Shown here one piece after another: positions 27,139 to 38,115 of a stretch of 64,000 nt of DNA. The notes beneath the pieces were generated by a model. The model saw nothing but the letters and a program-made list of their open reading frames with translations. It did not search any database and had not been told where the DNA came from. A program made the translations under genes and the position numbers. Source of the DNA: an uncultured SAR116 cluster alpha proteobacterium (GTDB lineage: Bacteria > Pseudomonadota > Alphaproteobacteria > Puniceispirillales > Marisalimonadaceae); the NCBI GenBank assembly GCA_902517815.1, contig CABYED010000001.1, forward strand, positions 1 to 64,000, given 5' to 3'. Numbering within the stretch: position 1 is the stretch's first letter; each line of letters starts with the position of its first letter.

Positions 27139-29130
27139 TTAATTATCTAGAAATGATCTTAATTTTCTTGATCTTGTTGGATGCTTTAGCTTTCGTAAAG
27201 CTTTAGCCTCTATCTGCCTAATACGTTCTCGTGTAACACTGAATTGTTGTCCAACTTCCTCTAAAGTATGATCAGTATTCATACCGATACCAAAACGCAT
27301 TCTCAAAACCCTTTCTTCCCTTGGTGTTAAACTAGCTAAAATTCTTGTTGTAGTTTCTCTTAAATTACCATGAATTGCTGCCTCTAAAGGTTGAACCGCC
27401 ATTTTGTCTTCGATAAAATCTCCAAGATGGCTATCATCTTCGTCACCAACGGGAGTTTCAAGAGAAATTGGCTCTTTTGCTATCTTTAAGACCTTCCTAA
27501 CTTTATCAAGGGGCATTGAAATTTTCTCTGACAATTCTTCAGGGGTAGGTTCTCTTCCAATTTCGTGGAGCATTTGTCTTGATGTTCTAACAAGTTTGTT
27601 AATAGTTTCAATCATATGAACTGGAATTCTAATAGTTCGAGCTTGATCAGCAATAGATCTAGTAATAGCCTGCCTAATCCACCAAGTAGCATAAGTTGAA
27701 AACTTGTAACCTCTCCTGTACTCAAACTTATCAACAGCTTTCATTAAACCAATATTTCCTTCTTGTATTAAGTCTAAAAACTGTAATCCTCTATTAGTGT
27801 ATTTTTTTGCGATAGATATAACTAATCTTAAATTTGCTTCAACCATCTCTTTTTTTGCACGGGCTGCTTCTCTTTCACCTCTTTGAATGATTTGAATAAT
27901 TTTTTTGTATTCTTGAACTGGCATATTTACATTATTTACGAAATCAAAAACTTGATCACATATCCTAATAATTTCGTCATTGTGACTTTCAGTAAATTTT
28001 TTCCATGATTTTGATTTTCCTGGTTTAATTGCCCAATTATGATTTATTTCATTACCTACCCAACTATCAATAAAATCTTTTCTTTTTACACCTGAGTTTT
28101 CAGCTAACCTTAATAAAGAACCCTCAACATTAGTTATTTGTCTGTTAAGACCATACATCTGATCAATTAATTCTTCTTGCCTATTATTATTGAGATAAAT
28201 CTTTTCCATTTGTTCAATGAGAACAACTCTGAGTTCCAACAATCTTTTTTCAGACCGAGCAACAAGGGTCTCACCTTTCCTTAACCTTGCTATTCTTCTT
28301 TCGCTGAGAGTTAAAATTTCTTTGAATGTTTTAGCGACTTCATCAATCATAGCCAAAATTTGATCTTTTATTTCAGCTTCCATTGCTACTAATGAGAGAT
28401 TTATATCATCATTGTCTTCATCATTTTCTTCATCATTTTCTTCATCATCTTTTGATTTATGATTAGACGCAACATTAATTTCATCATTTTTTGTGGCATC
28501 TAAATTTTCTGTAATATTCTTTTTATTTAAATTGCCCAACTTAAAATTATTTATACTTTCACTAGCTAAGACCGGCTCATTGGCACCACCATTAATGCGG
28601 GAATAAGTTGTTTCCAAATCTATTATATCTCTCAATAACATTGTTCCATCATCAACTTCATCTCTCCATTTCAGAAAAGATCTCATTGCTAAAGGAGATT
28701 CATAAATACCACCGATCATTAATTCCCTTCCAGCCTCTATCCTTTTAGCTATAGAAATTTCACCTTCTCTAGATAAAAGTTCAACAGAGCCCATTTCTTT
28801 GAGGTACATTCTAACTGGATCGTCAGATCTTGCACCTTCCTCATCAGATAAATTTCCTGAGTTTTTATCATCTAATTCTTCTAAAGAGGATTCTTCTTGC
28901 TGATCTACTATATTTAAACCCATATCATTGATGGCAGCATGTATATCTTCTATTTGTTCAGAACTGTACTCACTTGCAGGAAGTGCTTGATTAAGCTCAT
29001 CAAGAGTAACGAAGCCATTAAGTTTCCCTTTCTTAATAAGAGATTTAATAGCCGAATTGTTAAGATCTAAAATAGGACTGTCATTTCCTAATTTAGTTTT
29101 ATTATTTTTATTTTCATTTTTGGCTAGCAT
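27139..29130 (-). CDS. rpoD: RNA polymerase housekeeping sigma factor RpoD
   Basis: Sigma70 directs RNA polymerase to most promoters. The protein (663 residues from ATG 29130) shows region 1.1 near the start and region 1.2 with [22 protein letters not shown]. Region 2 has [42 protein letters not shown], region 3 follows, and region 4.2 has [29 protein letters not shown]. The non-conserved region between 1.2 and 2 is unusually acidic, with repeating DEEN units encoded by a 12-bp tandem repeat. A GTG 12 bases upstream is a less likely start. dnaG lies 5', giving the alphaproteobacterial yqeY-dnaG-rpoD order. Confidence 0.97.
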   Translation of the reverse strand: MLAKNENKNNKTKLGNDSPILDLNNSAIKSLIKKGKLNGFVTLDELNQALPASEYSSEQIEDIHAAINDMGLNIVDQQEESSLEELDDKNSGNLSDEEGARSDDPVRMYLKEMGSVELLSREGEISIAKRIEAGRELMIGGIYESPLAMRSFLKWRDEVDDGTMLLRDIIDLETTYSRINGGANEPVLASESINNFKLGNLNKKNITENLDATKNDEINVASNHKSKDDEENDEENDEDNDDINLSLVAMEAEIKDQILAMIDEVAKTFKEILTLSERRIARLRKGETLVARSEKRLLELRVVLIEQMEKIYLNNNRQEELIDQMYGLNRQITNVEGSLLRLAENSGVKRKDFIDSWVGNEINHNWAIKPGKSKSWKKFTESHNDEIIRICDQVFDFVNNVNMPVQEYKKIIQIIQRGEREAARAKKEMVEANLRLVISIAKKYTNRGLQFLDLIQEGNIGLMKAVDKFEYRRGYKFSTYATWWIRQAITRSIADQARTIRIPVHMIETINKLVRTSRQMLHEIGREPTPEELSEKISMPLDKVRKVLKIAKEPISLETPVGDEDDSHLGDFIEDKMAVQPLEAAIHGNLRETTTRILASLTPREERVLRMRFGIGMNTDHTLEEVGQQFSVTRERIRQIEAKALRKLKHPTRSRKLRSFLDN
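28415..28448 (-). repeat. 12-bp tandem repeat within rpoD
   Basis: The plus strand carries the unit TCTTCATCATTT almost three times in a row. On the coding strand it gives the acidic NDEE repeat in the non-conserved region of sigma70. Because the unit is a multiple of three, copy-number change would keep the frame. Confidence 0.8.
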
Positions 29131-29176
29131 AAAAAAACTCACTATAAAAATTTCAAATTTAATTATGAATTAAAAG

Positions 29177-30844
29177 CTAAGTATTTCTAAAATTTAATAA
29201 ACTTAGTAATTCTTCAAAAATAGTACACATGTTTTGTTCGTTTAACTGATTAAGATCTAAATTTAATCTTGTAGGATAATTACTTTGCATAAAATTATTA
29301 ATTTGAACAGTAAAACCTTCATTACTCATTTGGTGTTGCAAATCTTTTGCACTTATTTCAGGATTGAGATTAACAAAATCCAATATTGAATTTTTAAAAT
29401 TGTTTAAATAACTATCTCTGAAATAAAGTAAAGATATTTTTTCATTAAATAATACACATATTTTCGGGTATATTAACATGATATATATGATAGCTCCTAT
29501 CTTTATTTCAACTCCTGTCTTAGGCATGTTTTTTTTTGTTGAAAATAATTTTTGAATATTGGGTCTTAAATTATTTTTTTTAAAATTAATGCTTTTATTT
29601 CTTTCTCTAAAAATTCTTATTCTTTTTTCTATTTCATCTTGATAGGCTAGTTTAATATTATTATTTCCAATAGTATTAACTTTTGTTCTTAAATAATTCC
29701 AAGAGTATGCTTGGCTTTCAGGTTCATTTTTACTTATCAGTTTTAAACCTTGAGACCACAGCATCTCAAAAACTCCAAATGCTTTATCTAAAAGTGTTTC
29801 AAATTCATCCAATCCATGTTTATTTATAAATTCTTCTGGATCAAGTTTATCCGGTAAAAATACAAATTTTAATTTTTTTTTCAGTTTTAGTTTTGGAAGA
29901 TGTTTTTGGAAAACTCTTTCGGTAGCATTTTTACCAGCAACATCACCATCAAAAACTAAAAAAGCTTCATCAACTGCATTAAAAATTTTTTCTATTTGAT
30001 CATCTGTCAATGCTGTTCCTAGAGAAGCAACAGCAGGGTACCCATGAGAATGAAGACAAAGGACATCAGTATAACCCTCACAAATTATAAAGCGTTTTTT
30101 ATGTAAAAGTTTTTTAGCATTAAAATATCCAAATAATTGTCTACTTTTAAGAAATAAAGATGTTTCCGGAGAATTTAAATATTTTGGCTGTCCTTCTCCT
30201 AAAATCCTACCACCAAAAGCTATTGTTTTTCCTGAGTTGTTCAAAATTGGAAACATGATTCGATTTTGAAAGAAAAACACTAAATTTTTATTGTCATTTT
30301 TTTTTATCAAACCTACATCAACAAAATCGTCAATTGAAAATCCTTCTTTTAACAAAGTAGATAGTAAATGCTGGTTAGATTTTAAATTACCAGAATATCC
30401 CAAATAAAAGTTGTTAATAATTGTTTCATTAAAGCCTCTTTTTTGTAAATAGTTTCTGGCTTTTTCACCCAATGGAGCATTTAGATTGTTAATATAAGAT
30501 TCAGAGACTCTTTTCAATAGGTTAAAATGATTTGTAATTTTAGGATCTACAAAATACTTTTGTTTACTGGCATTTATTCCTGCATAATCAGCTAATTTTT
30601 TTAAAGCCTCAATAAAGGATAAATTTTCAGTATCCATTAGGTAATTAAATATATCTCCATTCTTTCCACAACCAAAACAATGATAAAAACCTTTATCATC
30701 TGAGATATTAAAAGACGGTGTTTTTTCCTTATGAAATGGACATAGAGCTACATAATTATTATTATCACGTTTTTTAAGAGATAAGTTTTTACCTATAACT
30801 TCAGAAAGTTTAATAGAATTTTTAATTTCTTCTTTTAAATCCAT
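29177..30844 (-). CDS. dnaG: DNA primase DnaG
   Basis: DnaG makes RNA primers for replication. The 555-residue protein has the zinc-binding domain with CPFHKEKTPSF and YHCFGCG (about residues 35-63). The catalytic core contains FGGRILGEGQPKYLNSPET, and a TOPRIM domain has ICEGYTDVLCLHS and FDGDVAGKNAT (about 255-320). The C-terminal helicase-binding part is short and divergent, as is common in alphaproteobacteria. It lies between yqeY and rpoD, 46 bases upstream of rpoD. Confidence 0.95.
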   Translation of the reverse strand: MDLKEEIKNSIKLSEVIGKNLSLKKRDNNNYVALCPFHKEKTPSFNISDDKGFYHCFGCGKNGDIFNYLMDTENLSFIEALKKLADYAGINASKQKYFVDPKITNHFNLLKRVSESYINNLNAPLGEKARNYLQKRGFNETIINNFYLGYSGNLKSNQHLLSTLLKEGFSIDDFVDVGLIKKNDNKNLVFFFQNRIMFPILNNSGKTIAFGGRILGEGQPKYLNSPETSLFLKSRQLFGYFNAKKLLHKKRFIICEGYTDVLCLHSHGYPAVASLGTALTDDQIEKIFNAVDEAFLVFDGDVAGKNATERVFQKHLPKLKLKKKLKFVFLPDKLDPEEFINKHGLDEFETLLDKAFGVFEMLWSQGLKLISKNEPESQAYSWNYLRTKVNTIGNNNIKLAYQDEIEKRIRIFRERNKSINFKKNNLRPNIQKLFSTKKNMPKTGVEIKIGAIIYIMLIYPKICVLFNEKISLLYFRDSYLNNFKNSILDFVNLNPEISAKDLQHQMSNEGFTVQINNFMQSNYPTRLNLDLNQLNEQNMCTIFEELLSLLNFRNT

Positions 30845-30875
30845 ATTTTTTCTTATTAACCTAATGAATTAAAGA

Positions 30876-31340
30876 TCATAAGTTTGAGAGTTTATCTTTG
30901 ATAACTTTACTTACGTAACCAAAATCCATCATTCCATCATATTGTTCTTTTATAATCTTTATTACCATACCCATATCTTTCATAGAATTGACTTCATTTG
31001 ATTTAATAGTGTTATTTATTATCTCATCAATCTCCTGTTTTGATAATTGGCTTGGCAGGAAATTTGAAATTATTTTAATTTCATTTTCTTCTTTTTTTAC
31101 TAAATCGTCTCTATTGCCTTGGACATACAATTCAATTGATCCTTTTCTTTGTTTTATCATAGATTGAAGTAAAGAAATAATCACTTTATCATTAACTTCT
31201 ACGTCATGTCCTTTGCCTTTAGATATTATGTCTCTTTCTTTTATAGCTGCCAGCATCAACCGCAGAGTGTTGACTAAATTTGTTTCTTTTTTAATCATTG
31301 CATCTTTTAAATTTTTTGAAATTTTTTCTCTAATATTCAT
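30876..31340 (-). CDS. GatB/YqeY domain protein
   Basis: The 154-residue protein matches the stand-alone YqeY family: MNIREKISKNLKDAMIKKE, LRLMLAAIKERDI, MIKQRKGSIELYVQGNRDDLVKKEENEI, LPSQLSKQEIDEII and MGMVIKIIKEQYDG. It resembles the tRNA-binding tail of GatB but its precise role is not established. It precedes dnaG and is divergent from carA, a common alphaproteobacterial arrangement. Confidence 0.92.
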   Translation of the reverse strand: MNIREKISKNLKDAMIKKETNLVNTLRLMLAAIKERDIISKGKGHDVEVNDKVIISLLQSMIKQRKGSIELYVQGNRDDLVKKEENEIKIISNFLPSQLSKQEIDEIINNTIKSNEVNSMKDMGMVIKIIKEQYDGMMDFGYVSKVIKDKLSNL

Positions 31341-31578
31341 TTATTTTTCCTAATAACCTTTCTTAATAAACACTCACAGAGTCTAATTTTAAGAAAATTG
31401 ATAACATAATCTATAAAATTTTAATCAAATAATTTTAAATTTTATTGACGAAGATACTAATACAATTTAATTAGAGCTTGATGAAAATTTTGTGTAAAAA
31501 TTACTTCTTTAAAAATTCAAATAATTCAATAAATATTTATCTTAAAAATCATTTTTTTAAAAATCCTACAGGTGTGTA
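31341..31578. other. Divergent intergenic region between yqeY and carA
   Basis: At 238 bases this is the longest gap in the window and should hold the promoters for both directions. On the plus strand TTGACG at 31444 is followed by an AT-rich stretch with TACAAT ten bases later, too close for a standard pair. No riboswitch fold, tRNA or conserved leader was recognised. An AGG upstream of the carA ATG is the likely ribosome binding site. Confidence 0.5.
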
Positions 31579-32790
31579 ATGAATAAGTTTAAAGATATTG
31601 GTTATATACCATTTAATCTTAATTCAATTAGTAAAAATCATACATTAGATAGTATATTAATTTTAGATGATGGTTCATATTTTTTAGGTAGATCTTTTGG
31701 TTCTAAAAAGGAATGCTTAGGTGAAATATGTTTCAATACCTCCATTTCTGGCTATCAAGAAATAATCACTGATCCATCATATACGGGACAAATTATTACT
31801 TTTACTTTCCCCCATATTGGTAACATAGGTTCTAACAAATTTGATGAAGAAGGAAATACAAACGCGATTGCAGGCATTGTAGTAAGGCAACATCCAACAA
31901 ACGAGTCTAATTGGCGATCAGAAATCAGTTTTAATGAGTGGTTAATAAAAAATAACATACCAGGCATTTCTGGTATTGACACTAGATTGCTAACAAAAAT
32001 AATTCGAAAATATAAAAGCTGTAATGCGTTGATATGTTTTGAGAAAAGTGGAAATTTTAAAATAGAAGAGTTGAAAAATAAACTAAGAAAACATCCAAAA
32101 ATGGATGGACTAAACCTTTCATCATCTATAACCACGAAAAACCGATACCAGTATACTGAAGGTGTGCATGAACTAATATCATCAGAGGTGAATAATTTAA
32201 AAAACTTCAAACCCAAAATTGCTGTTATAGATTTTGGTGTAAAAAAAAACATACTTAGACATCTTGTTAACTTAAATGCAGAAGTTAGTGTTTTCTCAGA
32301 AAATGCGTCTATTGAGGATATAAATAATTTTAAGCCAGATGGTATTTTTTTATCAAATGGTCCTGGAGATCCATCTGCAACAGAAATGAAATGTAGAAAA
32401 CTATTAAGCGCTTTATTTAAACTTAAAATTCCTGTGTTTGGAATATGTATTGGTCATCAATTAATTGGGCTATCATTTGGAGCTAAAACAAATAAAATGC
32501 CTCAAGGTCATAGAGGAGCTAATCATCCTGTCAAAAATCTATCTAAAAATAAAGTAGAGATTACCAGTCAAAACCATGGGTATAAAATAGACTTAGATTC
32601 TTTACCAAATTGTTTAGAAGTGACTCATACTTCTTTATTTGACAATTCAATAGAAGGTATAAGACATAGATCATTACCAATTTTTTCAGTTCAGTACCAT
32701 CCAGAAGCTTCTCCTGGACCAACCGAGTCATCTTACTTGTTCAATGAATTTTTAAACTTAATTAAAGAAACAAAAAATGCCAAAACGTAA
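31579..32790 (+). CDS. carA: Carbamoyl-phosphate synthase small (glutaminase) subunit
   Basis: CarA hydrolyses glutamine and channels ammonia to CarB. The 403-residue protein has the N-terminal CPSase domain with [21 protein letters not shown]. The class I amidotransferase domain has [24 protein letters not shown] (nucleophile Cys) and [11 protein letters not shown] (catalytic His and Glu). It overlaps carB by 14 bases. The product feeds arginine and pyrimidine synthesis. Confidence 0.97.
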   Translation: MNKFKDIGYIPFNLNSISKNHTLDSILILDDGSYFLGRSFGSKKECLGEICFNTSISGYQEIITDPSYTGQIITFTFPHIGNIGSNKFDEEGNTNAIAGIVVRQHPTNESNWRSEISFNEWLIKNNIPGISGIDTRLLTKIIRKYKSCNALICFEKSGNFKIEELKNKLRKHPKMDGLNLSSSITTKNRYQYTEGVHELISSEVNNLKNFKPKIAVIDFGVKKNILRHLVNLNAEVSVFSENASIEDINNFKPDGIFLSNGPGDPSATEMKCRKLLSALFKLKIPVFGICIGHQLIGLSFGAKTNKMPQGHRGANHPVKNLSKNKVEITSQNHGYKIDLDSLPNCLEVTHTSLFDNSIEGIRHRSLPIFSVQYHPEASPGPTESSYLFNEFLNLIKETKNAKT

Positions 32791-35700
32791 AGATATTGAA
32801 TCAGTCTTAATAATTGGTGCTGGTCCTATAGTAATTGGACAAGCTTGTGAATTTGATTACTCTGGGGCACAAGCTTGTAAGGCACTTAAAGAAGAGGGGA
32901 TTAGAGTAATACTAATAAACTCTAATCCTGCTACCATTATGACTGATCCAATTATGGCTGATTCGACATATATCGAACCAATAGAAAAAAATACTATTGA
33001 AAAAATCATAGAAATTGAGAGGCCAGACGCAATTTTACCTACCATGGGGGGGCAAACAGCTCTTAACGCAACTTTAGATCTACACAATTCTGGTATCTTA
33101 AAAAAACACGATATTGAAATCATTGGTGCAAAACCTAATTCAATAAATAAGGCAGAAGACCGAGAATTATTTAAAGAAAGTATGAATAAAATTGGTTTAG
33201 AGTCTGCAAGAGCTCAAATTGCAAAAAATATTGATCAAGCTATTTCTGCTTTAGATTTTGTTGGTTTGCCAGCAATAATAAGACCATCTTTTACTCTTGG
33301 AGGTGAAGGCGGGGGCATAGCTTATAACAAAGAAGAATTTATTGAAATTGTAACTAACGGATTAAAATTATCTCCAACTACTGAAGTGCTAATTGAAGAA
33401 TCACTTTTAGGGTGGAAAGAGTATGAAATGGAAGTAGTAAGAGATAATGCAGATAACTGTATAATAATATGTTCTATTGAGAATGTTGATCCAATGGGAG
33501 TTCATACTGGTGATTCTATTACTGTAGCACCAGCTTTGACTTTAACAGATAAAGAATATCAGAAGATGCGTAATGCAAGTATTGCTGTTTTGAGAGAAAT
33601 TGGGGTTGATACAGGTGGATCAAATGTACAATTTGCCCTTAATCCAAAAAATGGAAGATTAATTGTAATTGAAATGAACCCAAGAGTAAGCAGATCTTCT
33701 GCGTTAGCGTCAAAAGCGACTGGTTTCCCAATAGCTAAAGTTGCTGCAAAACTTGCTATTGGATATACATTAGATGAGTTACAAAATGATATTACAAAAT
33801 CCACACCTGCTAGTTTTGAACCTACAATAGATTATGTTGTTACAAAAATTCCTCGCTTTACTTTTGAAAAATTTCCGGGCTCAAATAATCTTTTATCTAC
33901 TTCTATGAAATCAGTAGGAGAGGCAATGGCTATTGGAAGATCTTTTCAGGAGTCTCTTCAAAAAGCTTTAAGATCTCTTGAAACAGGTTTGTCTGGACTC
34001 GATGATGTTAGTTTCCCAGTTCAAAATGAAAATTTAAATAACAAAGACAACATTTCTGGTTGGTTAGCTGAACAGGTTCCAGAAAGAATATTGAGAATAG
34101 CAACTGCGTTTAGACATAAAGTTTCAATTGAGGAAATTTCTAACATTACTGGCTGGGATAAATGGTTTTTAGAACAGATTTTAGGTATAGTTCAAGTTGA
34201 AGAATATCTAAAAACTAGTGATTATATTTTGGATGAGATGCTTTTAAGAAGTATCAAATCTATGGGTTTTTCTGATAAACGTATTTCTGAAATAACTCAA
34301 ATTAGTATAGAAAAAATTTATGAACTTAGATCAACATTCGGTGTTTTCCCATCTTATAAAAGAGTTGATACATGTGCTGCTGAATTTTTTTCAGAAACTG
34401 CGTATCTTTACAGTACTTATGAACAGAATAATAATAATGAGTGTGAAGTTAACCCATCAAATAAAAACAAAGTTATTATTCTTGGGGGTGGCCCTAATAG
34501 AATTGGACAAGGTATAGAGTTTGACTATTGCTGTGTTCACGCAGCCTATAGTTTATCTGAAATAGGGTTTGAAACAATAATGATTAATTGCAATCCTGAG
34601 ACTGTTTCAACTGACTACGATACTTCAGAAAAACTATACTTTGAACCTCTTAATCACGAAGATGTTCTTTCTGTTATTAAAAAGGAAAACCAAAATGGCA
34701 AAGTAATTGGTGCGATTGTTCAATTAGGAGGACAAACTCCACTTAAGATTGCTACAAGTTTAGAAAAATCTGGTGTTAAAATTTTAGGAACATCAGTTGA
34801 GGCAATAGATTTAGCGGAAGATAGAAAAAGTTTTAAAGAATTACTACAGAGCTTGAAATTAAATCAGCCCCTAAATGACGTCGCGAGCAGTAAAGATGAA
34901 GCCTCCAAGATCACAAAAAAAATTGGTTTCCCCGTAGTAATTAGACCTAGTTACGTTCTTGGTGGTCGAGCTATGGAAATAATACACAACCAAGAGCAAT
35001 TACAAACATATATAAATGAAGCAGTAAAGGTTTCTGGTTCTAATCCAGTTTTGATTGATAGTTTTTTAAAAAATGCGATAGAAGTTGATGTTGATGCTAT
35101 TTCTGATGGTAATGAAACCTTAATTGCAGGTATTATGGAACATATAGAAGAGGCAGGGATTCATTCTGGAGATTCCGCATGTGCTCTTCCTCCACAAACG
35201 ATTGATAAAACAATAGTTAATGAAATAACGTTACAAACTAAAAAACTTGCAAAATCTTTGAATGTTATTGGCTTCATTAACATACAATTTGCAATTCAAA
35301 ATAAAAAAATATTTATATTAGAAGTTAATCCTCGTGGAAGTAGAACAATACCTTTTGTAGCTAAATCTACTGGAGTTCCACTTGTTAAAATTGCATCACA
35401 AATAATGATTGGTAAAAAATTATCTGATTTTAAATTATCAAATAGAAAAATTAACCATATTTCGGTTAAAGAAGCAGTTTTCCCTTTCGCAAGATTTCCT
35501 GGTACTGATGTAATACTTGGTCCAGAAATGAAATCTACTGGTGAAGTAATGGGTGTAGGTTTAACATTTGGAGAAGCTTTTGCAAAAAGCCAACTTGGGG
35601 CAGGTATAAATTTACCTTTGGAAGGTAAAGTATTCATCTCAATAAAAGATGATGATAAAAATAGTGTAATGCCTATTGCTAAAAATCTTAAAAATTTAGG

Positions 35701-36016
35701 TTTTACAATATGCGCAACCTCAGGAACTGCAAAATATTTGAATGATAATAAAATCGAAACTCAATATATAAAAAAAGTGATTGAAGGTAGACCAAACGCA
35801 GTCGATGCAATGTTATCTAAAGAGATTCAACTTGTGATAAATACAGCAGAAGGAAGAAATTCAATTAAAGATAGTTTTTCTTTAAGACAAACTGCACTTT
35901 CAAACAAAATACCTTATTATACTACTATTCAAGGTGCGAATGCAGCAACTCTTGCTATAAAAGCATTGAAAAGTTTAAAATTAAATGTCAAATCTCTCCA
36001 ATCATATTTTGAATAA
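32777..36016 (+). CDS. carB: Carbamoyl-phosphate synthase large subunit
   Basis: CarB makes carbamoyl phosphate from bicarbonate, ammonia and two ATP. The 1079-residue protein contains two homologous ATP-grasp halves: the first with [16 protein letters not shown] and [19 protein letters not shown], the second with [15 protein letters not shown] and [20 protein letters not shown]-terminal MGS-like allosteric domain follows (about 940-1079, with [11 protein letters not shown]). Length matches the family. It overlaps carA and is followed by greA after 51 bases. Confidence 0.97.
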   Translation: MPKRKDIESVLIIGAGPIVIGQACEFDYSGAQACKALKEEGIRVILINSNPATIMTDPIMADSTYIEPIEKNTIEKIIEIERPDAILPTMGGQTALNATLDLHNSGILKKHDIEIIGAKPNSINKAEDRELFKESMNKIGLESARAQIAKNIDQAISALDFVGLPAIIRPSFTLGGEGGGIAYNKEEFIEIVTNGLKLSPTTEVLIEESLLGWKEYEMEVVRDNADNCIIICSIENVDPMGVHTGDSITVAPALTLTDKEYQKMRNASIAVLREIGVDTGGSNVQFALNPKNGRLIVIEMNPRVSRSSALASKATGFPIAKVAAKLAIGYTLDELQNDITKSTPASFEPTIDYVVTKIPRFTFEKFPGSNNLLSTSMKSVGEAMAIGRSFQESLQKALRSLETGLSGLDDVSFPVQNENLNNKDNISGWLAEQVPERILRIATAFRHKVSIEEISNITGWDKWFLEQILGIVQVEEYLKTSDYILDEMLLRSIKSMGFSDKRISEITQISIEKIYELRSTFGVFPSYKRVDTCAAEFFSETAYLYSTYEQNNNNECEVNPSNKNKVIILGGGPNRIGQGIEFDYCCVHAAYSLSEIGFETIMINCNPETVSTDYDTSEKLYFEPLNHEDVLSVIKKENQNGKVIGAIVQLGGQTPLKIATSLEKSGVKILGTSVEAIDLAEDRKSFKELLQSLKLNQPLNDVASSKDEASKITKKIGFPVVIRPSYVLGGRAMEIIHNQEQLQTYINEAVKVSGSNPVLIDSFLKNAIEVDVDAISDGNETLIAGIMEHIEEAGIHSGDSACALPPQTIDKTIVNEITLQTKKLAKSLNVIGFINIQFAIQNKKIFILEVNPRGSRTIPFVAKSTGVPLVKIASQIMIGKKLSDFKLSNRKINHISVKEAVFPFARFPGTDVILGPEMKSTGEVMGVGLTFGEAFAKSQLGAGINLPLEGKVFISIKDDDKNSVMPIAKNLKNLGFTICATSGTAKYLNDNKIETQYIKKVIEGRPNAVDAMLSKEIQLVINTAEGRNSIKDSFSLRQTALSNKIPYYTTIQGANAATLAIKALKSLKLNVKSLQSYFE

Positions 36017-36067
36017 AATATTTTTCTGTATTATATTTAAATTATTATAAATAATGGAATTATATCT

Positions 36068-36547
36068 ATGGATAAAGTACCTTTTACATTTTCTGGATTA
36101 GAAAAAATTAAGCTAGAATTAGATAATTTAAAGAAAATTGAAAGACCTCAGATAATACAGGCAATTTCTGTTGCAAGAGAACACGGTGATTTAAAAGAGA
36201 ACGCTGAATACCATGCCGCAAAGGAAAAACAAGCATTTATAGAAGGTCGTATTACTGAGCTTGAAGACGTAATTAGCAGAGCAGAAGTAATCGATTTAAC
36301 TAGACTTTCAGGTAAAACTGTTACTTTTGGAACCAAAGTTAATATAGTAGATGAAGAAAGTGATCAAGAAACAAATTATCAAATTGTAGGACCTTACGAA
36401 GCAAACTTAGAGGAAGGTCTAATATCTGTTGCATCACCAATAGCAAGAGCTCTGATAGGAAAAGAAGTAGGCATGTCAGTAGCAGTTACAACTCCAGGTG
36501 GTACGAAAAATTATGAAATTTTAATTATCGAAGTTCCTAAATCATAG
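36068..36547 (+). CDS. greA: Transcription elongation factor GreA
   Basis: GreA stimulates RNA cleavage in backtracked RNA polymerase. The 159-residue protein has the N-terminal coiled-coil domain with REHGDLKENAEYHAAKEKQAFIEGRI, including the acidic tip residues. The C-terminal FKBP-like domain has SVASPIARALIGKEVGMSVAVTTPGG. It follows carB, a common order in alphaproteobacteria. Its 3' end overlaps the convergent Lrp/AsnC gene by 11 bases. Confidence 0.97.
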   Translation: MDKVPFTFSGLEKIKLELDNLKKIERPQIIQAISVAREHGDLKENAEYHAAKEKQAFIEGRITELEDVISRAEVIDLTRLSGKTVTFGTKVNIVDEESDQETNYQIVGPYEANLEEGLISVASPIARALIGKEVGMSVAVTTPGGTKNYEILIIEVPKS

Positions 36548-37022
36548 TTTCAAAGGGTATACCTGGTAATTTTTTAACACTCCTTATATTTAACGAGGTT
36601 TTAACATTACTTACTTTTGGAGCCTGGGTAAGATTTTTTGTTAAAAAAGATTGAAAGTCATCCCAATCTTTTGCAACTATTTTTAATAGAAAATCAACTT
36701 CACCAATTAGCATATGACACTCCCTAACCTCAGGGAAATTGGATATATAGTTTTCAAATGTCTTTAAATCGTTTTCAGCTTGACTTTCAAGCCCTACGTA
36801 AGCAAAAACTGTAACCTTGTAACCTAATAGTTCTGGGCTAACGATAGCATTATAACCAAGTATTAAATTTTTTTGTTCTAATGATTTAACTCTTCTTAAG
36901 CAAGATGGAGGTGAAATCTTTAATTTGTTAGCAAGCTTTACATTAGTAATATCACCATTCATTTGTAACTCATTAAGTATTTTTAAATCAATTTTATCTA
37001 ATTTGTTTTTTTCATTTTTCAT
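36537..37022 (-). CDS. Lrp/AsnC-family transcriptional regulator
   Basis: The 161-residue protein begins with a winged helix-turn-helix (LDKIDLKILNELQMNGDITNVKLANKLKISPPSCLRRVKSLEQKNLI). It continues with the RAM/effector domain (GYKVTVFAYVGLES, FPEVRECHMLIGEVDFLLKIV). This is normal for Lrp/AsnC proteins that sense amino acids. It converges on greA with an 11-base overlap. Its regulon is unknown. Confidence 0.93.
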   Translation of the reverse strand: MKNEKNKLDKIDLKILNELQMNGDITNVKLANKLKISPPSCLRRVKSLEQKNLILGYNAIVSPELLGYKVTVFAYVGLESQAENDLKTFENYISNFPEVRECHMLIGEVDFLLKIVAKDWDDFQSFLTKNLTQAPKVSNVKTSLNIRSVKKLPGIPFETMI

Positions 37023-37152
37023 TTAATCAATACTTATTTATAATAATCAACAAAGGTTTTGTAATAATATTAATATATAGTCCTAAAATAAACAATTTTA
37101 TTTCAAGAAAAATTTTTTTACTTATATTTCAGAGAACATAAAAGGGAAAAAG

Positions 37153-38115
37153 ATAAAGACACAAATTAAAAACGAAACTTGGATATTATCAGACAGTACC
37201 AAGGGTATGGAAAATCAGTCAATTGCTCTAGCAAAAATGTTAAATGCTAATTTTAAATTGATTGATTATAATCCTCCATTTTTTTTAAAAAAATTTCCTT
37301 TACTTGGAAAATTCTATATTCCATATTTTTTACAACAAAAACTTGATACAGATATACTACCCTCAATTATTATTACCACTGGTAGGCGGATGGCAGGGAC
37401 ATCTATTGCCCTAAAATCTATTTTAAAGAGTAATGTTAAAACTATACATATCCAAAATCCTAAATTATCACTTAACCATTTCGATTTATTATTAATTCCA
37501 GAACATGACAGGATAAAAGGTCAGAATGTAATTCAAACAAAAGGTGCACTTTGTTTTTTTGAAGAAAAAGATATCAAAAAGTTCAAACAACAAAATTTAA
37601 ATAAAATTAAAACTAAAAAAAATACTGTTTTATTAATGGTTGGAGGTAACAGCAAAAAACAAAAACCTAATAATACCGAATATTTTGAGTTAAGTACTAA
37701 GGTAATTCAAGGAGTTAAAAACTTAAATGCACAATTGATAGTTTCAATGTCCAGAAGAACACCAAATAAAGCGATTAAAATATTACAATCAACTTTTTCA
37801 AAACATTTAAGCGACTTTAAGATTCTCTCTTCAGACGAAAATAACCTTTATCCAAAAATTTTAGAAATAATTGATTATACTATTGTCACAAGTGACAGCG
37901 TTAACATGATTTCAGAATTAGCTACGCTTTCAAAACCATTATTTATTTTTCACTTTTCAAAGGAAAACAAAAAAATTTCTTTTTTTATATCAAATCTCAA
38001 AAAATTAAATATTGTTCAGGACTATCATGGTTATTTATTTAAATATGGGAAAAATAAACTCCAAACAAACAAAATTACTATATCACAAATCAACAAGTTT
38101 TTCGGATTCAAGTAA
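37153..38115 (+). CDS. ELM1-family protein; no ATG, GTG or TTG at the expected start
   Basis: The product resembles the mitochondrial fission ELM1 family found in alphaproteobacteria near envelope-sugar genes. Visible motifs are TWILSDSTKGMENQSIALAKML, MVGGNSKKQKPN, LIVSMSRRTPNKA and VTSDSVNMISELATLSKPLFIF. The open frame reaches back to a TAG at 37078. The only ATG (37207) falls inside the first conserved motif and has no properly spaced ribosome site. A strong AAAAGGG at 37140-37146 lies 6 bases before an in-frame ATA at 37153, which I take as the tentative start (320 residues). The alternative is a base change or assembly error. Molecular function is not known; a glycosyltransferase-like role is possible. 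Confidence 0.7.
   Translation: MKTQIKNETWILSDSTKGMENQSIALAKMLNANFKLIDYNPPFFLKKFPLLGKFYIPYFLQQKLDTDILPSIIITTGRRMAGTSIALKSILKSNVKTIHIQNPKLSLNHFDLLLIPEHDRIKGQNVIQTKGALCFFEEKDIKKFKQQNLNKIKTKKNTVLLMVGGNSKKQKPNNTEYFELSTKVIQGVKNLNAQLIVSMSRRTPNKAIKILQSTFSKHLSDFKILSSDENNLYPKILEIIDYTIVTSDSVNMISELATLSKPLFIFHFSKENKKISFFISNLKKLNIVQDYHGYLFKYGKNKLQTNKITISQINKFFGFK

Noticed and set aside
27066-27139. tRNA-Met call for the CAU tRNA
   Set aside because: Acceptor stem and body fit tRNA-Ile better, as A1-U72 and AGGCCTG/CAGGCCT match tRNA-Ile genes.
37207-37209. ATG 37207 as the start of the ELM1-family gene
   Set aside because: It removes the first conserved strand of the family, and the nearest AAGG is only one or two bases away, too close to act as a ribosome site.
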